A stretch of 56,603 nt of DNA, from assembly GCA_964420365.1 (NCBI GenBank), contig CAYQTA010000016.1, positions 1 through 56,603 on the forward strand, written 5' to 3'. The stretch comes from JAMOQA01 sp964420365. Lineage in GTDB: Bacteria > Acidobacteriota > Polarisedimenticolia > J045. The notes under the pieces are model-generated. The model ran no database searches and was not told the DNA's origin. It saw nothing but the letters and a program-made list of their open reading frames with translations. Shown here piece after piece: positions 26,408-33,602 of the stretch. Each line of letters starts with the position of its first letter. The stretch's first letter is position 1. The position numbers were made by a program, and so were the translations under genes.

Positions 26408-27898
26408 GTGGCGGAACGCCGGCACACGGGGCGCGCCTCCCGGGAGGAGCGGGTGCGGGAGGCCCTCGCCTGGCTCGAGCGGTACCGGGAGATCGTCGAC
26501 GACCCGGCCGCGTTCCGGGCGGTCCTCGAGGAGCCGCCCCCGGTCGACCTGCTGGTCCCCCGGGAAGATCCCGGCGACGTGGCCGGGAGCCTCGAGGCCC
26601 GCGGCTTCCGGGTGGAACGGTTCCCGTGGGCACCCCGGCACATCAGGGTTCACGCCCCCTCCGGTGGACCGCCCCCCGGGGCGGGCCTGCTTCCCGAGGT
26701 GATCCTCGGCCGGGCCTACGCCCAGGGACTCTCGAGCGCGGCGGCACCGCTGCCGCTGGCGCCGCTCGCGGGCCACCTCGTCCTGGACGCCTGCTCGGCA
26801 CCCGGCGGCAAGACCCTCCTCCTCGACTCCCTGGCCGGCGGCCGCGCCCGGATCCTCGCGGTCGATCCCTCGAGGGGAAGGGCCGGGCTGATCGTCCAGT
26901 CCCTCGCGCGGCACGGTGTCGCCGGCACGGTGATCGCCCTCGGGGACGCCGGCGGGCTGCCGCGGACCGCCCTCTTCGACCGGGTGCTGGTCGATGCCCC
27001 CTGCACCGGCGAGGGCACCTTCCGGGTGCCGGCGCCACGCTACGCCCCCTCCGGCGAGGAGGGACTGGCGCGGGCCCGCGTCCACCAGCGGCGGATCCTC
27101 GCCCGGGCCCTCGACCTGCTGGCCCCGGGCGGCCTGCTCGTCTACTCGACCTGCTCCCTCGCCCCGGAGGAAGACGAGGCGATCGTGGCGGAAGCCCTGG
27201 CGACCCGGGACGACGTCGCGCTCCTGTCCCTGCCCGACGAGCTCCCCGGTCTCCCCGGTCTCACGTCCTGGCGCGGGGAACGGTGGCCGGCGGAGCTGGC
27301 GCGGACGCGCAGGATCTTTCCCCACCACACCGGCTCCTGGGGATTCTTCGTCGCCCTGCTCCGCAAGGCGACGGAAGGGGCCAGGGTCGCCCGCCCGCGC
27401 CGGGCCCCGGCCCCCCCCGCGCCGCCCGTCGAGGATCCCGCGGCCCGGGAGACGCTCTGCGGCTTCATGGCGGAGCGGTTCGGCGTGCCGCGAGAGGCGC
27501 TGGACCCGTACCTCGTGATTCCCCGGGGGCGAGACCTGTGGGTCCTGCGCCGTCCTGCGGGGGCCGACCTGGACCTCGGGCCGCTCCACGTGGTCGCCCC
27601 CGGGCTCCGTGCCCTCCGGCGCACCGGGCGGGGGTGGCGACCCACCACCGGGTTCCTTCGACTGCTCGGTCCTGCCCTGCGGGAGCGCGTCGTCCACCTG
27701 GACCGGCGAGGCGGCGACGAGCTGCTGGCCCGGCGGGAGCTTCCCGCCCCCCCGGGCGCACCGACCGGGCTGGTCGCCCTCTCGGTCGAGGGCCGGGTGG
27801 TCGGCGCGGGCTTCGTCGAGAACGGCCGGCTGGTCCCCGAGCTGCCCCGCTCGCTCCTGCCCCCGGTTCGCCCGGGCGGGGAATCGGCGGGACAATAG
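26408..27898 (+). CDS. NOL1/NOP2/Sun-family RNA (cytosine-C5) methyltransferase, RsmF-like
   Basis: A 496-residue enzyme. SAM-binding motif VLDACSAPGGKTLLLDSLAGG (about 128-148) is followed by LVDAPCTGEGTFR (catalytic motif IV Cys) and LLVYSTCSLAPEEDEAIV (motif VI Cys), the two-cysteine mechanism of m5C methyltransferases. The C-terminal 150 residues (CGFMAERFGVPREALDPYLVIPRGRDLWVL… LVALSVEGRVVGAGFVENGRLVPELP) resemble the PUA-like extension of RsmF/YebU, suggesting rRNA as substrate. The GTG start lies one base after the Tricorn stop, so the genes are co-transcribed. Confidence 0.9.
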   Translation: MAERRHTGRASREERVREALAWLERYREIVDDPAAFRAVLEEPPPVDLLVPREDPGDVAGSLEARGFRVERFPWAPRHIRVHAPSGGPPPGAGLLPEVILGRAYAQGLSSAAAPLPLAPLAGHLVLDACSAPGGKTLLLDSLAGGRARILAVDPSRGRAGLIVQSLARHGVAGTVIALGDAGGLPRTALFDRVLVDAPCTGEGTFRVPAPRYAPSGEEGLARARVHQRRILARALDLLAPGGLLVYSTCSLAPEEDEAIVAEALATRDDVALLSLPDELPGLPGLTSWRGERWPAELARTRRIFPHHTGSWGFFVALLRKATEGARVARPRRAPAPPAPPVEDPAARETLCGFMAERFGVPREALDPYLVIPRGRDLWVLRRPAGADLDLGPLHVVAPGLRALRRTGRGWRPTTGFLRLLGPALRERVVHLDRRGGDELLARRELPAPPGAPTGLVALSVEGRVVGAGFVENGRLVPELPRSLLPPVRPGGESAGQ

Positions 27899-27936
27899 GC
27901 GACAGCACCGGAAGGGCGCGGCCCGAGAGGAGAGAA

Positions 27937-29391
27937 ATGCCCCAGCGCGTGCTCCGCCGCCTGCTCGCCCCGGTTTCCTGCCTGTTCCTCCTGGTGCTGG
28001 TCCTGTCCTGTGGCCGGTCCTCGCAGGCCCCCGTTCGGCCGGGCGTCCCCGAGCCGTTCCCCGGGGCGCGGGGCGGTGTCGAGCGGATCCTCGCCGCCGC
28101 GCGGGCCGACGACCGGGCCTGGCCCCGCCTCGCCGAGCTGTGCGACACCTTCGGTCCTCGCCTCGCCGGCTCCACCGCCTACCTGGCCGCCGCCCGCTGG
28201 GCGGCGGACACGATGCGGGCCGACGGGCTCGACCGCGTCCGCCTCGAGCCGGTGGAGATCGACGCCTGGGAACGCGGCGAGGAGTCCCTGGTGCTCCTCG
28301 CTCCCAACGGCCCGCGTCCCCTGCCGGTCACGGCCCTCGGGGGAAGCGTCGGGACGCCTCCCGGCGGGATCGAGGCCGACCTCGTCGTCGTCCACGACTT
28401 CGACGAGCTGGAGCGCCGGGCCGAGGAGGTGCGGGGGAAGGTCGTCCTGTTCGACCACCCGATGGAAACGCGGGACGACATGTTCCGGGCGTACGGCGAT
28501 GCCGTGAAGTACCGCTGGTCGGGGGCCTCCCGGGCCGCCCGCCACGGGGCCCGGGCGGTCCTGGTCCGGTCGCTGACGACGCGGAGCCTCCGGACCCCTC
28601 ACACCGGGCAGATGGGGTACGACGACGGCGTCCCCCGCATCCCCGCCGCGGCGATCACGATCGAGGACAGCGCGATGCTCTCCCGGCTCGCGGCCCGCGG
28701 GGTTCCCCTCCGGGTGCTCCTCCGGCTCGGGGCCCACGGGGTCGGCCGCCGCCCGTGTCCCAACGTGGTGGCCGAGCTGCCCGGGCGGGAGCTGCCGGAC
28801 GAGGTCGTCGTCGTCGGTGCCCACCTCGATTCCTGGGACCTCGGGAACGGGGCGATGGACGACGGCGGGGGCGTGATCCTGGCGCTGGAGACGGCGCGCC
28901 TCCTGCGGGAAACCGGTCTCGTCCCGCGGCGAACGATCCGGGTCGTCCTCTTCGCCGGCGAGGAGATCGGCGGCCTGCCCGGAGGACATGCCTACGTGGA
29001 AACCCACCGGGAGGAGCTCGACCGGCACGTGGCGGCGCTGGAGTCCGACGCGGGGACGTTCCGGCCGACCGGGTTCTCGGTGGGAGCCGGGGAAGAGGCC
29101 CGGGAGCGGCTCGCCCGCTACGTGCGGCTGATCGCCGGCGGCGACGGGCTCGTCCTCCGAGAGGGAGGAGGCGGCCCGGACGTCTCCCCGCTCGGGCGGG
29201 AAGGGGTCCCCGTCATCGGCCTGCGCACCGACACGACCCACTACTTCGACGTTCACCACTCGCCGGCCGACATGCCGGAGGCCGTGCCGGACGGGGATCT
29301 CCGGGAGTCCCTGGGAGTCTTCGCCGCGATGGCCTGGCTGGTCGCAGAGGCCCCGGACCCGCTCCCGCGCGCGGCAACGCCGACGCCCTAG
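27937..29391 (+). CDS. M28 family metallopeptidase, lipoprotein (carboxypeptidase Q-like)
   Basis: A 484-residue peptidase with lipobox LVLSC (Cys about residue 28), so anchored to a membrane. A PA-like insert (EADLVVVHDFDELERRAEEVRGKVVLFDHPM) precedes the zinc site. Metal and catalytic residues are all visible: VVGAHLDSWD (His, Asp), GAMDDGGGV (Asp), FAGEEIGG (Glu-Glu), ALESDAGTF (Asp) and FDVHHSPAD (His). It would release amino acids from peptides, downstream of the Tricorn-like and subtilisin-like endoproteases. The ATG follows a GAGAGGAGAG ribosome site. Third in a run with the Tricorn and methyltransferase genes. Confidence 0.92.
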   Translation: MPQRVLRRLLAPVSCLFLLVLVLSCGRSSQAPVRPGVPEPFPGARGGVERILAAARADDRAWPRLAELCDTFGPRLAGSTAYLAAARWAADTMRADGLDRVRLEPVEIDAWERGEESLVLLAPNGPRPLPVTALGGSVGTPPGGIEADLVVVHDFDELERRAEEVRGKVVLFDHPMETRDDMFRAYGDAVKYRWSGASRAARHGARAVLVRSLTTRSLRTPHTGQMGYDDGVPRIPAAAITIEDSAMLSRLAARGVPLRVLLRLGAHGVGRRPCPNVVAELPGRELPDEVVVVGAHLDSWDLGNGAMDDGGGVILALETARLLRETGLVPRRTIRVVLFAGEEIGGLPGGHAYVETHREELDRHVAALESDAGTFRPTGFSVGAGEEARERLARYVRLIAGGDGLVLREGGGGPDVSPLGREGVPVIGLRTDTTHYFDVHHSPADMPEAVPDGDLRESLGVFAAMAWLVAEAPDPLPRAATPTP

Positions 29392-29409
29392 GAAAGACCG
29401 GCGTCCCCG

Positions 29410-29910
29410 TCAGGAACGACCGAAGGGACGGTTCTTCCGGGGCCGCGGGGGGTGCCGCTTGCGCGGCGGGGAAGCGGGCGCGAGCCGGGCACGCAGTTTC
29501 TCGAGGCGCTCGCGGACCTTCTCCCGCTCCCGCACCTTCGGCAGCGCCTCGAAGCGCTGGTCGAGGACCGGGAGGAAGTCCCGGAGGGCCGCCTTCGACT
29601 CCGCCCGCTGGGCGAGTTCCCAGAAGACGAGGGCGGCGCTCTCCATGTCCCGGCACGCGAGGGCGTCCTTCGCGGAGAACCACCCCTCCCGGCGAACGAC
29701 GGGCACCTGCAGCGACCCGTCGGAGTTCGTGCGCAGCTCGTAGCCCCCGAGGACCCGCTTCGTGCAGCGCACCGTGGCGAAGTACAGCTTCCGCGCCTGG
29801 TCCTTCAGCTTGTCCCCCGGGCGATCGGGATTTCTCGCCGCCGCCGGGACCGCGGCGAGCGCCGCGGCGAGAAGCCCGACGACGACCGTTCGCCGGATCG
29901 ATGCCGCCAT
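29410..29910 (-). CDS. Small secreted protein of unknown function
   Basis: A 166-residue protein with signal peptide MAASIRRTVVVGLLAAALAAVPAAARN. The mature part is mostly helical and charged (KLKDQARKLYFATVRCTKRVLGGYELRTNSDGSLQVP; VFWELAQRAESKAALRDFLPVLDQRFEALPKVREREKVRERLEKL) and ends in a strongly basic tail (PRKRHPPRPRKNRPFGRS). ATG 29908-29910 was preferred because GGAGGA lies 8 bases upstream; an in-frame ATG at 29926-29928 would add MEEDES. No family recognised. Confidence 0.65.
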   Translation of the reverse strand: MAASIRRTVVVGLLAAALAAVPAAARNPDRPGDKLKDQARKLYFATVRCTKRVLGGYELRTNSDGSLQVPVVRREGWFSAKDALACRDMESAALVFWELAQRAESKAALRDFLPVLDQRFEALPKVREREKVRERLEKLRARLAPASPPRKRHPPRPRKNRPFGRS

Positions 29911-29943
29911 GCTCTCGTCCTCCTCCATGCCCGGGCCCGGGCC

Positions 29944-30636
29944 TCAGGCCTGCCCTCCCGGCGCCGTCTCGGCCGGGGCATCCTGCGGGAGTCCGTCCGC
30001 CGCGGGCCGCAGCGCCCGCAGCATCTCGAGGAACGTCCCGCGGTTCGCCTCGACGGTCGCCCGTGGCCCCGTGACCTTGAAGAACCAGGGGCCCCCGTCC
30101 CCCTCGACCACCGCCCCGAGGAGGGCCGCCTGCGCGACGGGCCGGCCCGGTCCACCCTCTTCCCGGGCGGCCCTGTACGCCCCGGCGACCTCGACGACGT
30201 GGACGCGGTACGGCCCCACCGGGAAGTCCTCCCGCCGCGGCTCCACGCCCGGTTCCGGGTCGACCTGGGAGATCCAGCGCTGGAGGTTGGCCTCGACGCC
30301 ACCCCCCTGGCCCGGGCCGAACCAGAAGACGACCAGCAGGGCATCTCCTCCAGGCCCGGGGATCCGGGCCTGGCCGGCCCGCATCCGGGACTCCGGGACC
30401 TCCGGCACCCAGGCTTCCGGGATCCGGCAGACCAGGTTGCCCAGGTCGAGCATGCGCGCCGGCATCGCGTGGCCCGGCGGCATTCCCATGCCGCCGTGCG
30501 GATCCATGGCCGTTCCGGCGTGGGGATTCCCTCCCGCGTTCTCCGCCGCCGGGGGGGGAGCCTCTCCGCCCCGGCACCCCGCGCCCGCCAGCGCGAGGAT
30601 CGCGAGGGCTGCCGCGACCAGGTCGTTCCTCGTCAT
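29944..30636 (-). CDS. Lipoprotein of unknown function with Met/His-rich N-terminal stretch
   Basis: A 230-residue lipoprotein (MTRNDLVAAALAILALAGAGC, Cys at 21). Just after the anchor is a methionine- and histidine-rich stretch (NPHAGTAMDPHGGMGMPPGHAMPARM), reminiscent of copper-binding segments. The rest reads as a compact domain (NLVCRIPEAWVPEVPESRMRAGQARIPGPGGDALLVVFWFGPGQGGG…WFFKVTGPRATVEANRGTFLEMLRAL). The ending resembles PsbP/Mog1-like or DUF1795-type domains in which a PWFFKVTGP-like strand is typical. Assignment is tentative. It lies between the small secreted protein and the superoxide reductase, all on the minus strand. Confidence 0.7.
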   Translation of the reverse strand: MTRNDLVAAALAILALAGAGCRGGEAPPPAAENAGGNPHAGTAMDPHGGMGMPPGHAMPARMLDLGNLVCRIPEAWVPEVPESRMRAGQARIPGPGGDALLVVFWFGPGQGGGVEANLQRWISQVDPEPGVEPRREDFPVGPYRVHVVEVAGAYRAAREEGGPGRPVAQAALLGAVVEGDGGPWFFKVTGPRATVEANRGTFLEMLRALRPAADGLPQDAPAETAPGGQA

Positions 30637-30722
30637 TCGTCGCTCCTCCTGTCCTGCCGTTCCTGCCGTCGGCGGGGGACCCCGGGTCGCCCCGCCCCCG
30701 CGATTCTACCCTTGCACGGAAA

Positions 30723-30744
30723 CGGGCGGGCCCGCGCCCGCCCG
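30723..30744 (-). terminator. Hairpin downstream of superoxide reductase gene
   Basis: A perfect 9 bp stem, CGGGCGGGC / GCCCGCCCG, with loop CCGC, lies 28 bases beyond the stop of the minus-strand superoxide reductase gene. On that strand it is followed by GTTTCCG. It is likely a terminator, separating this gene from the downstream lipoprotein gene. Confidence 0.55.
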
Positions 30745-30771
30745 CCCCGTGGAGGGAACCGTGGCTCGGGG

Positions 30772-31164
30772 TTACTCGACCTCGACGACGGTCTCCTCGC
30801 TCATCCATACCCCGTGCTTCGTGCAGTACGACATGGCGCTCAGCCTGCCGGTCTTCGCCAGGGAGACGTGGAAGGTCACCTGCGTGAACCCCGAGGCTTC
30901 CTCCTTCCCGGCGACGGTGACGCCCGGCTGGTACATCGCCATCGCCAACATCGTGTTCCCGTCGTAGAGCTGGACCCACTGGATGTGGTGGTCGATGACG
31001 TCGGGGTGGACGTACTCGTTGCCCAGCTTGACGGTCACGTCGAACGCCTCCCCCTTCTTCACCTTCGCCGGCGCGATCACGTGGGGGGTGTGGCGGTCGA
31101 TATAGTCCTTCTTGGCCTCCTTCATGTCGGCCGTGATCTCCTGGGGCATGTTGATCTTCAGCAT
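30772..31164 (-). CDS. Superoxide reductase (neelaredoxin/desulfoferrodoxin iron-centre domain)
   Basis: A 130-residue class II superoxide reductase without the N-terminal rubredoxin-like domain. The Fe(His)4Cys site is intact: His25 (DRHTPHV), His53 and His59 (YVHPDVIDHHIQW), Cys114 and His117 (SYCTKHGVW). The spacing His53-His59 and Cys114-His117 equals that of Pyrococcus SOR. The conserved Glu-Lys before the first His is Asp-Arg here. It reduces superoxide to hydrogen peroxide without making oxygen, suggesting exposure of an oxygen-sensitive or microaerobic metabolism to air. GAAGAGGAG precedes the ATG. The coding sequence is less GC-rich than its neighbours. Confidence 0.9.
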   Translation of the reverse strand: MLKINMPQEITADMKEAKKDYIDRHTPHVIAPAKVKKGEAFDVTVKLGNEYVHPDVIDHHIQWVQLYDGNTMLAMAMYQPGVTVAGKEEASGFTQVTFHVSLAKTGRLSAMSYCTKHGVWMSEETVVEVE

Positions 31165-31238
31165 CGGGTCGTTCTCCTCTTCTCTTCCGGCCGGCCCGCC
31201 GGGCCGGGGGATCGGTCGGTCACTTCCGGTGGAACGCT

Positions 31239-31266
31239 AGGGTACCACCGCGGTCCCGTATTGCAA
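31239..31266 (-). promoter_or_regulatory. Possible sigma-70-type promoter of the superoxide reductase gene
   Basis: On the minus strand TTGCAA (31261-31266) and TACCCT (31239-31244) are separated by 16 bases, giving a predicted start about 70 bases before the ATG. The stretch up to 31285 is unusually AT-rich for this genome, so a regulator site may overlap. Weak -10 match. Confidence 0.35.
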
Positions 31267-31323
31267 CTAAGTACCATTTAGCGGCCGCGACGAACGCCCC
31301 GGCCCGGCTATCATGCCCCCGCC

Positions 31324-32706
31324 ATGCGGATCCCCGTCCCGGAACCGATCCTCGACGTCTGCCGCCGGGTGCGCGGGGCCGGTGGACGGGCCCTCGTCGT
31401 CGGCGGGGCCGTCCGGGACGCCGCCTTCGGCCTCGTCCCCAAGGACTTCGACCTCGAGGTCTACGGGCTTTCCGTCCCGCGCCTCGAGGAGCTGCTCGCC
31501 CCCCTCGGGACGGTGCACCGCGTCGGGAAGTCGTTCGGCGTCCTCAAGCTCCGTCTTCCCGGCGGCCGGGAGCTGGACATCGCCCTGCCGCGTCGGGAGA
31601 ACCGCGTCGGGCGCGGGCACCGGGGCTTCCTGGTCGAGCCCGATCCCTCCCTCTCCCCGCGGGAGGCGGCCGCGCGGCGGGACTTCACGATCAACGCGAT
31701 GGCGTACGACCCGCTCGCGGAGGAACTCCTCGACTTCTTCGGGGGCATGGACGACGTCCGCGCCCGGCTCCTCCGACCCGTCTCCCCGGCGTTCCGCGAG
31801 GACGCCCTCCGGGTCCTGCGCGGCTTCCAGTTCGCGGGCCGGTTCACCCTCGACCCGGCACCGGGGTTGCCTCCCCTCGCCCGCGAGATGCTCGCCGACT
31901 ACGGCGACCTGGCCATCGAGCGGGTCTGGTGGGAATGGCGGAAGTGGGCCGAGCTCTCGGAAACCCCCTCGAAGGGGCTCGAGCTGCTCCGCGTCACCGG
32001 GTGGCTCTCCCCCTACCCGGAGCTCGCCGCCCTCGTCGGTTGTCCCCAGGAACCGGAGTGGCACCCGGAAGGGGACGTCTTCGCCCACACGCTCCTCGCC
32101 TGCGACGCGATGGCCCGGATCGCGCGGCGCGAGGGGATCGCGGGCGAGGACCGGATCGTCCTGCAGCTCGCCGCCCTGGCCCACGACCTGGGCAAGCCGG
32201 AGACGACGCGCCGGGACCGGGGCCGGATCCGCTCCATCGGCCACGAGACCCGCACGGAGACGATGGAGCGGTTCCTCGGACGGATCGGCTGTCCCGCCGC
32301 GATCGCCCGCCGGGTCGTTGCGCTCTGCCGGCACCACCTGGCCCACCTCCACTTCCGGGGAAGCCGGCGGCACGTCCGGCGCCTGGCCGCGGCCCTCGGG
32401 GAGGCCGGCGAGACGATCGCCCGGCTCGCCCTGCTGGTCGAGGCCGACCACGCGGCCCGGCCTCCCCTCCCCGCCGACCGTCCACCGAACCTCGACGCCC
32501 TCCTGGCGGTCGCCCGGGAGCTCGAGGCCGAGGCGGCCGCCCCCCGCCCTCTCCTCCGGGGGCGGGACGTGCTGGCCCTCGGCGTCCCCGCCGGCCCCCG
32601 GGTCGGGCGCGTCCTCCGCGAGGCCTGGGAAGCCCAGCTCGACGGGGAGTTCTCCGACCGCGAGGGGGCCCTCGCCTGGCTGCGCGACCGCCTGGGCATC
32701 TCCTGA
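31324..32706 (+). CDS. cca: CCA-adding tRNA nucleotidyltransferase with HD domain
   Basis: A 460-residue class II nucleotidyltransferase. The head domain shows LVVGGAVRDAAFG, KDFDLEVYG (metal-binding DxD) and RRDFTINAMAYDP. The neck/body part includes PVSPAFREDALRVLRGFQFAGRF. A C-terminal HD phosphohydrolase domain follows (AALAHDLGKPETTRRDRGRIRSIGHE, then ALCRHHLAHL). It maintains the CCA 3' end of tRNAs, or could be a poly(A) polymerase relative; the HD domain is common in bacterial CCA enzymes. The leader is short: a TATCAT box lies only about 13 bases before the ATG, hinting at a near-leaderless message. Confidence 0.9.
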   Translation: MRIPVPEPILDVCRRVRGAGGRALVVGGAVRDAAFGLVPKDFDLEVYGLSVPRLEELLAPLGTVHRVGKSFGVLKLRLPGGRELDIALPRRENRVGRGHRGFLVEPDPSLSPREAAARRDFTINAMAYDPLAEELLDFFGGMDDVRARLLRPVSPAFREDALRVLRGFQFAGRFTLDPAPGLPPLAREMLADYGDLAIERVWWEWRKWAELSETPSKGLELLRVTGWLSPYPELAALVGCPQEPEWHPEGDVFAHTLLACDAMARIARREGIAGEDRIVLQLAALAHDLGKPETTRRDRGRIRSIGHETRTETMERFLGRIGCPAAIARRVVALCRHHLAHLHFRGSRRHVRRLAAALGEAGETIARLALLVEADHAARPPLPADRPPNLDALLAVARELEAEAAAPRPLLRGRDVLALGVPAGPRVGRVLREAWEAQLDGEFSDREGALAWLRDRLGIS

Positions 32707-32821
32707 TGTCCGCTCGCCGGAAACCGGCCGCGCCACGGGCCACGCATCCCCCTTCCCGGGGCATGCTCTACCGCGTGCCCCCCTTCCGCGGGAACCCGTT
32801 CCCCGCATGGAGACACGACGC

Positions 32822-33589
32822 ATGAACCGCATCGTTTCGCTCGCCCTCTCCCTTGGTCTCCTGCTCGCCTCCCTGCCGGCCCTCGCCGGCGAGATGACCC
32901 TCGAGCAGGCCCTCGCGAAGCACTACGAGGCCCGCGGCGGCCTCGAGAAGATGGAGGCCGTCCACGCCCTGCACATCCGGGGGAAGATGGGGCTCCCCCA
33001 GGGAATGGAGGCGCCCCTCGAGACCTGGTGGGAGGCGCCGAACCACTTCCGGGTCGAGTTCTCGTTCCAGGGAATGACCGCCGTACGGACGTTCGACGGC
33101 AAGGAGGGCTGGTCACTGATGCCCTTCACCGGGAAGAACGAGCCGGAACGAATGCCGGAAGAGCAGGTCGAGCAGGCGAAGACCCAGTCCGACTGGATGG
33201 GCATCCTGGTCCACGCGAAGGACAAGGGGATCACCCTCGAGTGGAAGGGCCCGGCCGAGGTCGACGGCTCGCCGGCCTGGCGCATCGACGCCGTCGACAA
33301 GGACGGCAAGCGGACGGAGGTCTACCTGGACGGGGAGACCTTCCTCGAGCTCCGCGAGGTGCGCCACGTGGAGCAGGGGGGCCGTGACCTGGAGGTCCGG
33401 GTCGACTACGGCGACTACCAGGAGGTCGACGGGCTCGTGTTCCCGTTCGTCATGCGCACCAGCATCCCGGGGATGCCCGGGGGCCAGTCCCTGACGATCG
33501 AGACCCTGGAGGTCAACCCGGAGATCCCGGCGGGCCTCTTCGGCAAGCCCGAGGCCCCGCAGCCGCCCGCCGCGAAGCCCGCGGACTGA
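32822..33589 (+). CDS. LolA-like secreted protein
   Basis: A 255-residue protein with signal peptide (MNRIVSLALSLGLLLASLPALAG). The mature sequence has the LolA/LolB-like layout: ALAKHYEARGGLEKMEAVHALHIRGKM, WWEAPNHFRVEFSFQGMTAVRTFDGKEGWSLMPFTG, and AWRIDAVDKDGKRTEVYLDGETFLELR, followed by DYQEVDGLVFPFVM. Such proteins are half-barrels binding acyl chains in the periplasm. Whether it carries lipoproteins is unknown. An in-frame ATG 5 codons upstream is possible, but 32822 puts the signal peptide at the very N-terminus. Followed after 13 bases by the second Asp-box propeller gene, so probably one operon. Confidence 0.82.
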   Translation: MNRIVSLALSLGLLLASLPALAGEMTLEQALAKHYEARGGLEKMEAVHALHIRGKMGLPQGMEAPLETWWEAPNHFRVEFSFQGMTAVRTFDGKEGWSLMPFTGKNEPERMPEEQVEQAKTQSDWMGILVHAKDKGITLEWKGPAEVDGSPAWRIDAVDKDGKRTEVYLDGETFLELREVRHVEQGGRDLEVRVDYGDYQEVDGLVFPFVMRTSIPGMPGGQSLTIETLEVNPEIPAGLFGKPEAPQPPAAKPAD

Positions 33590-33602
33590 CCCGGAGGCCC
33601 CG

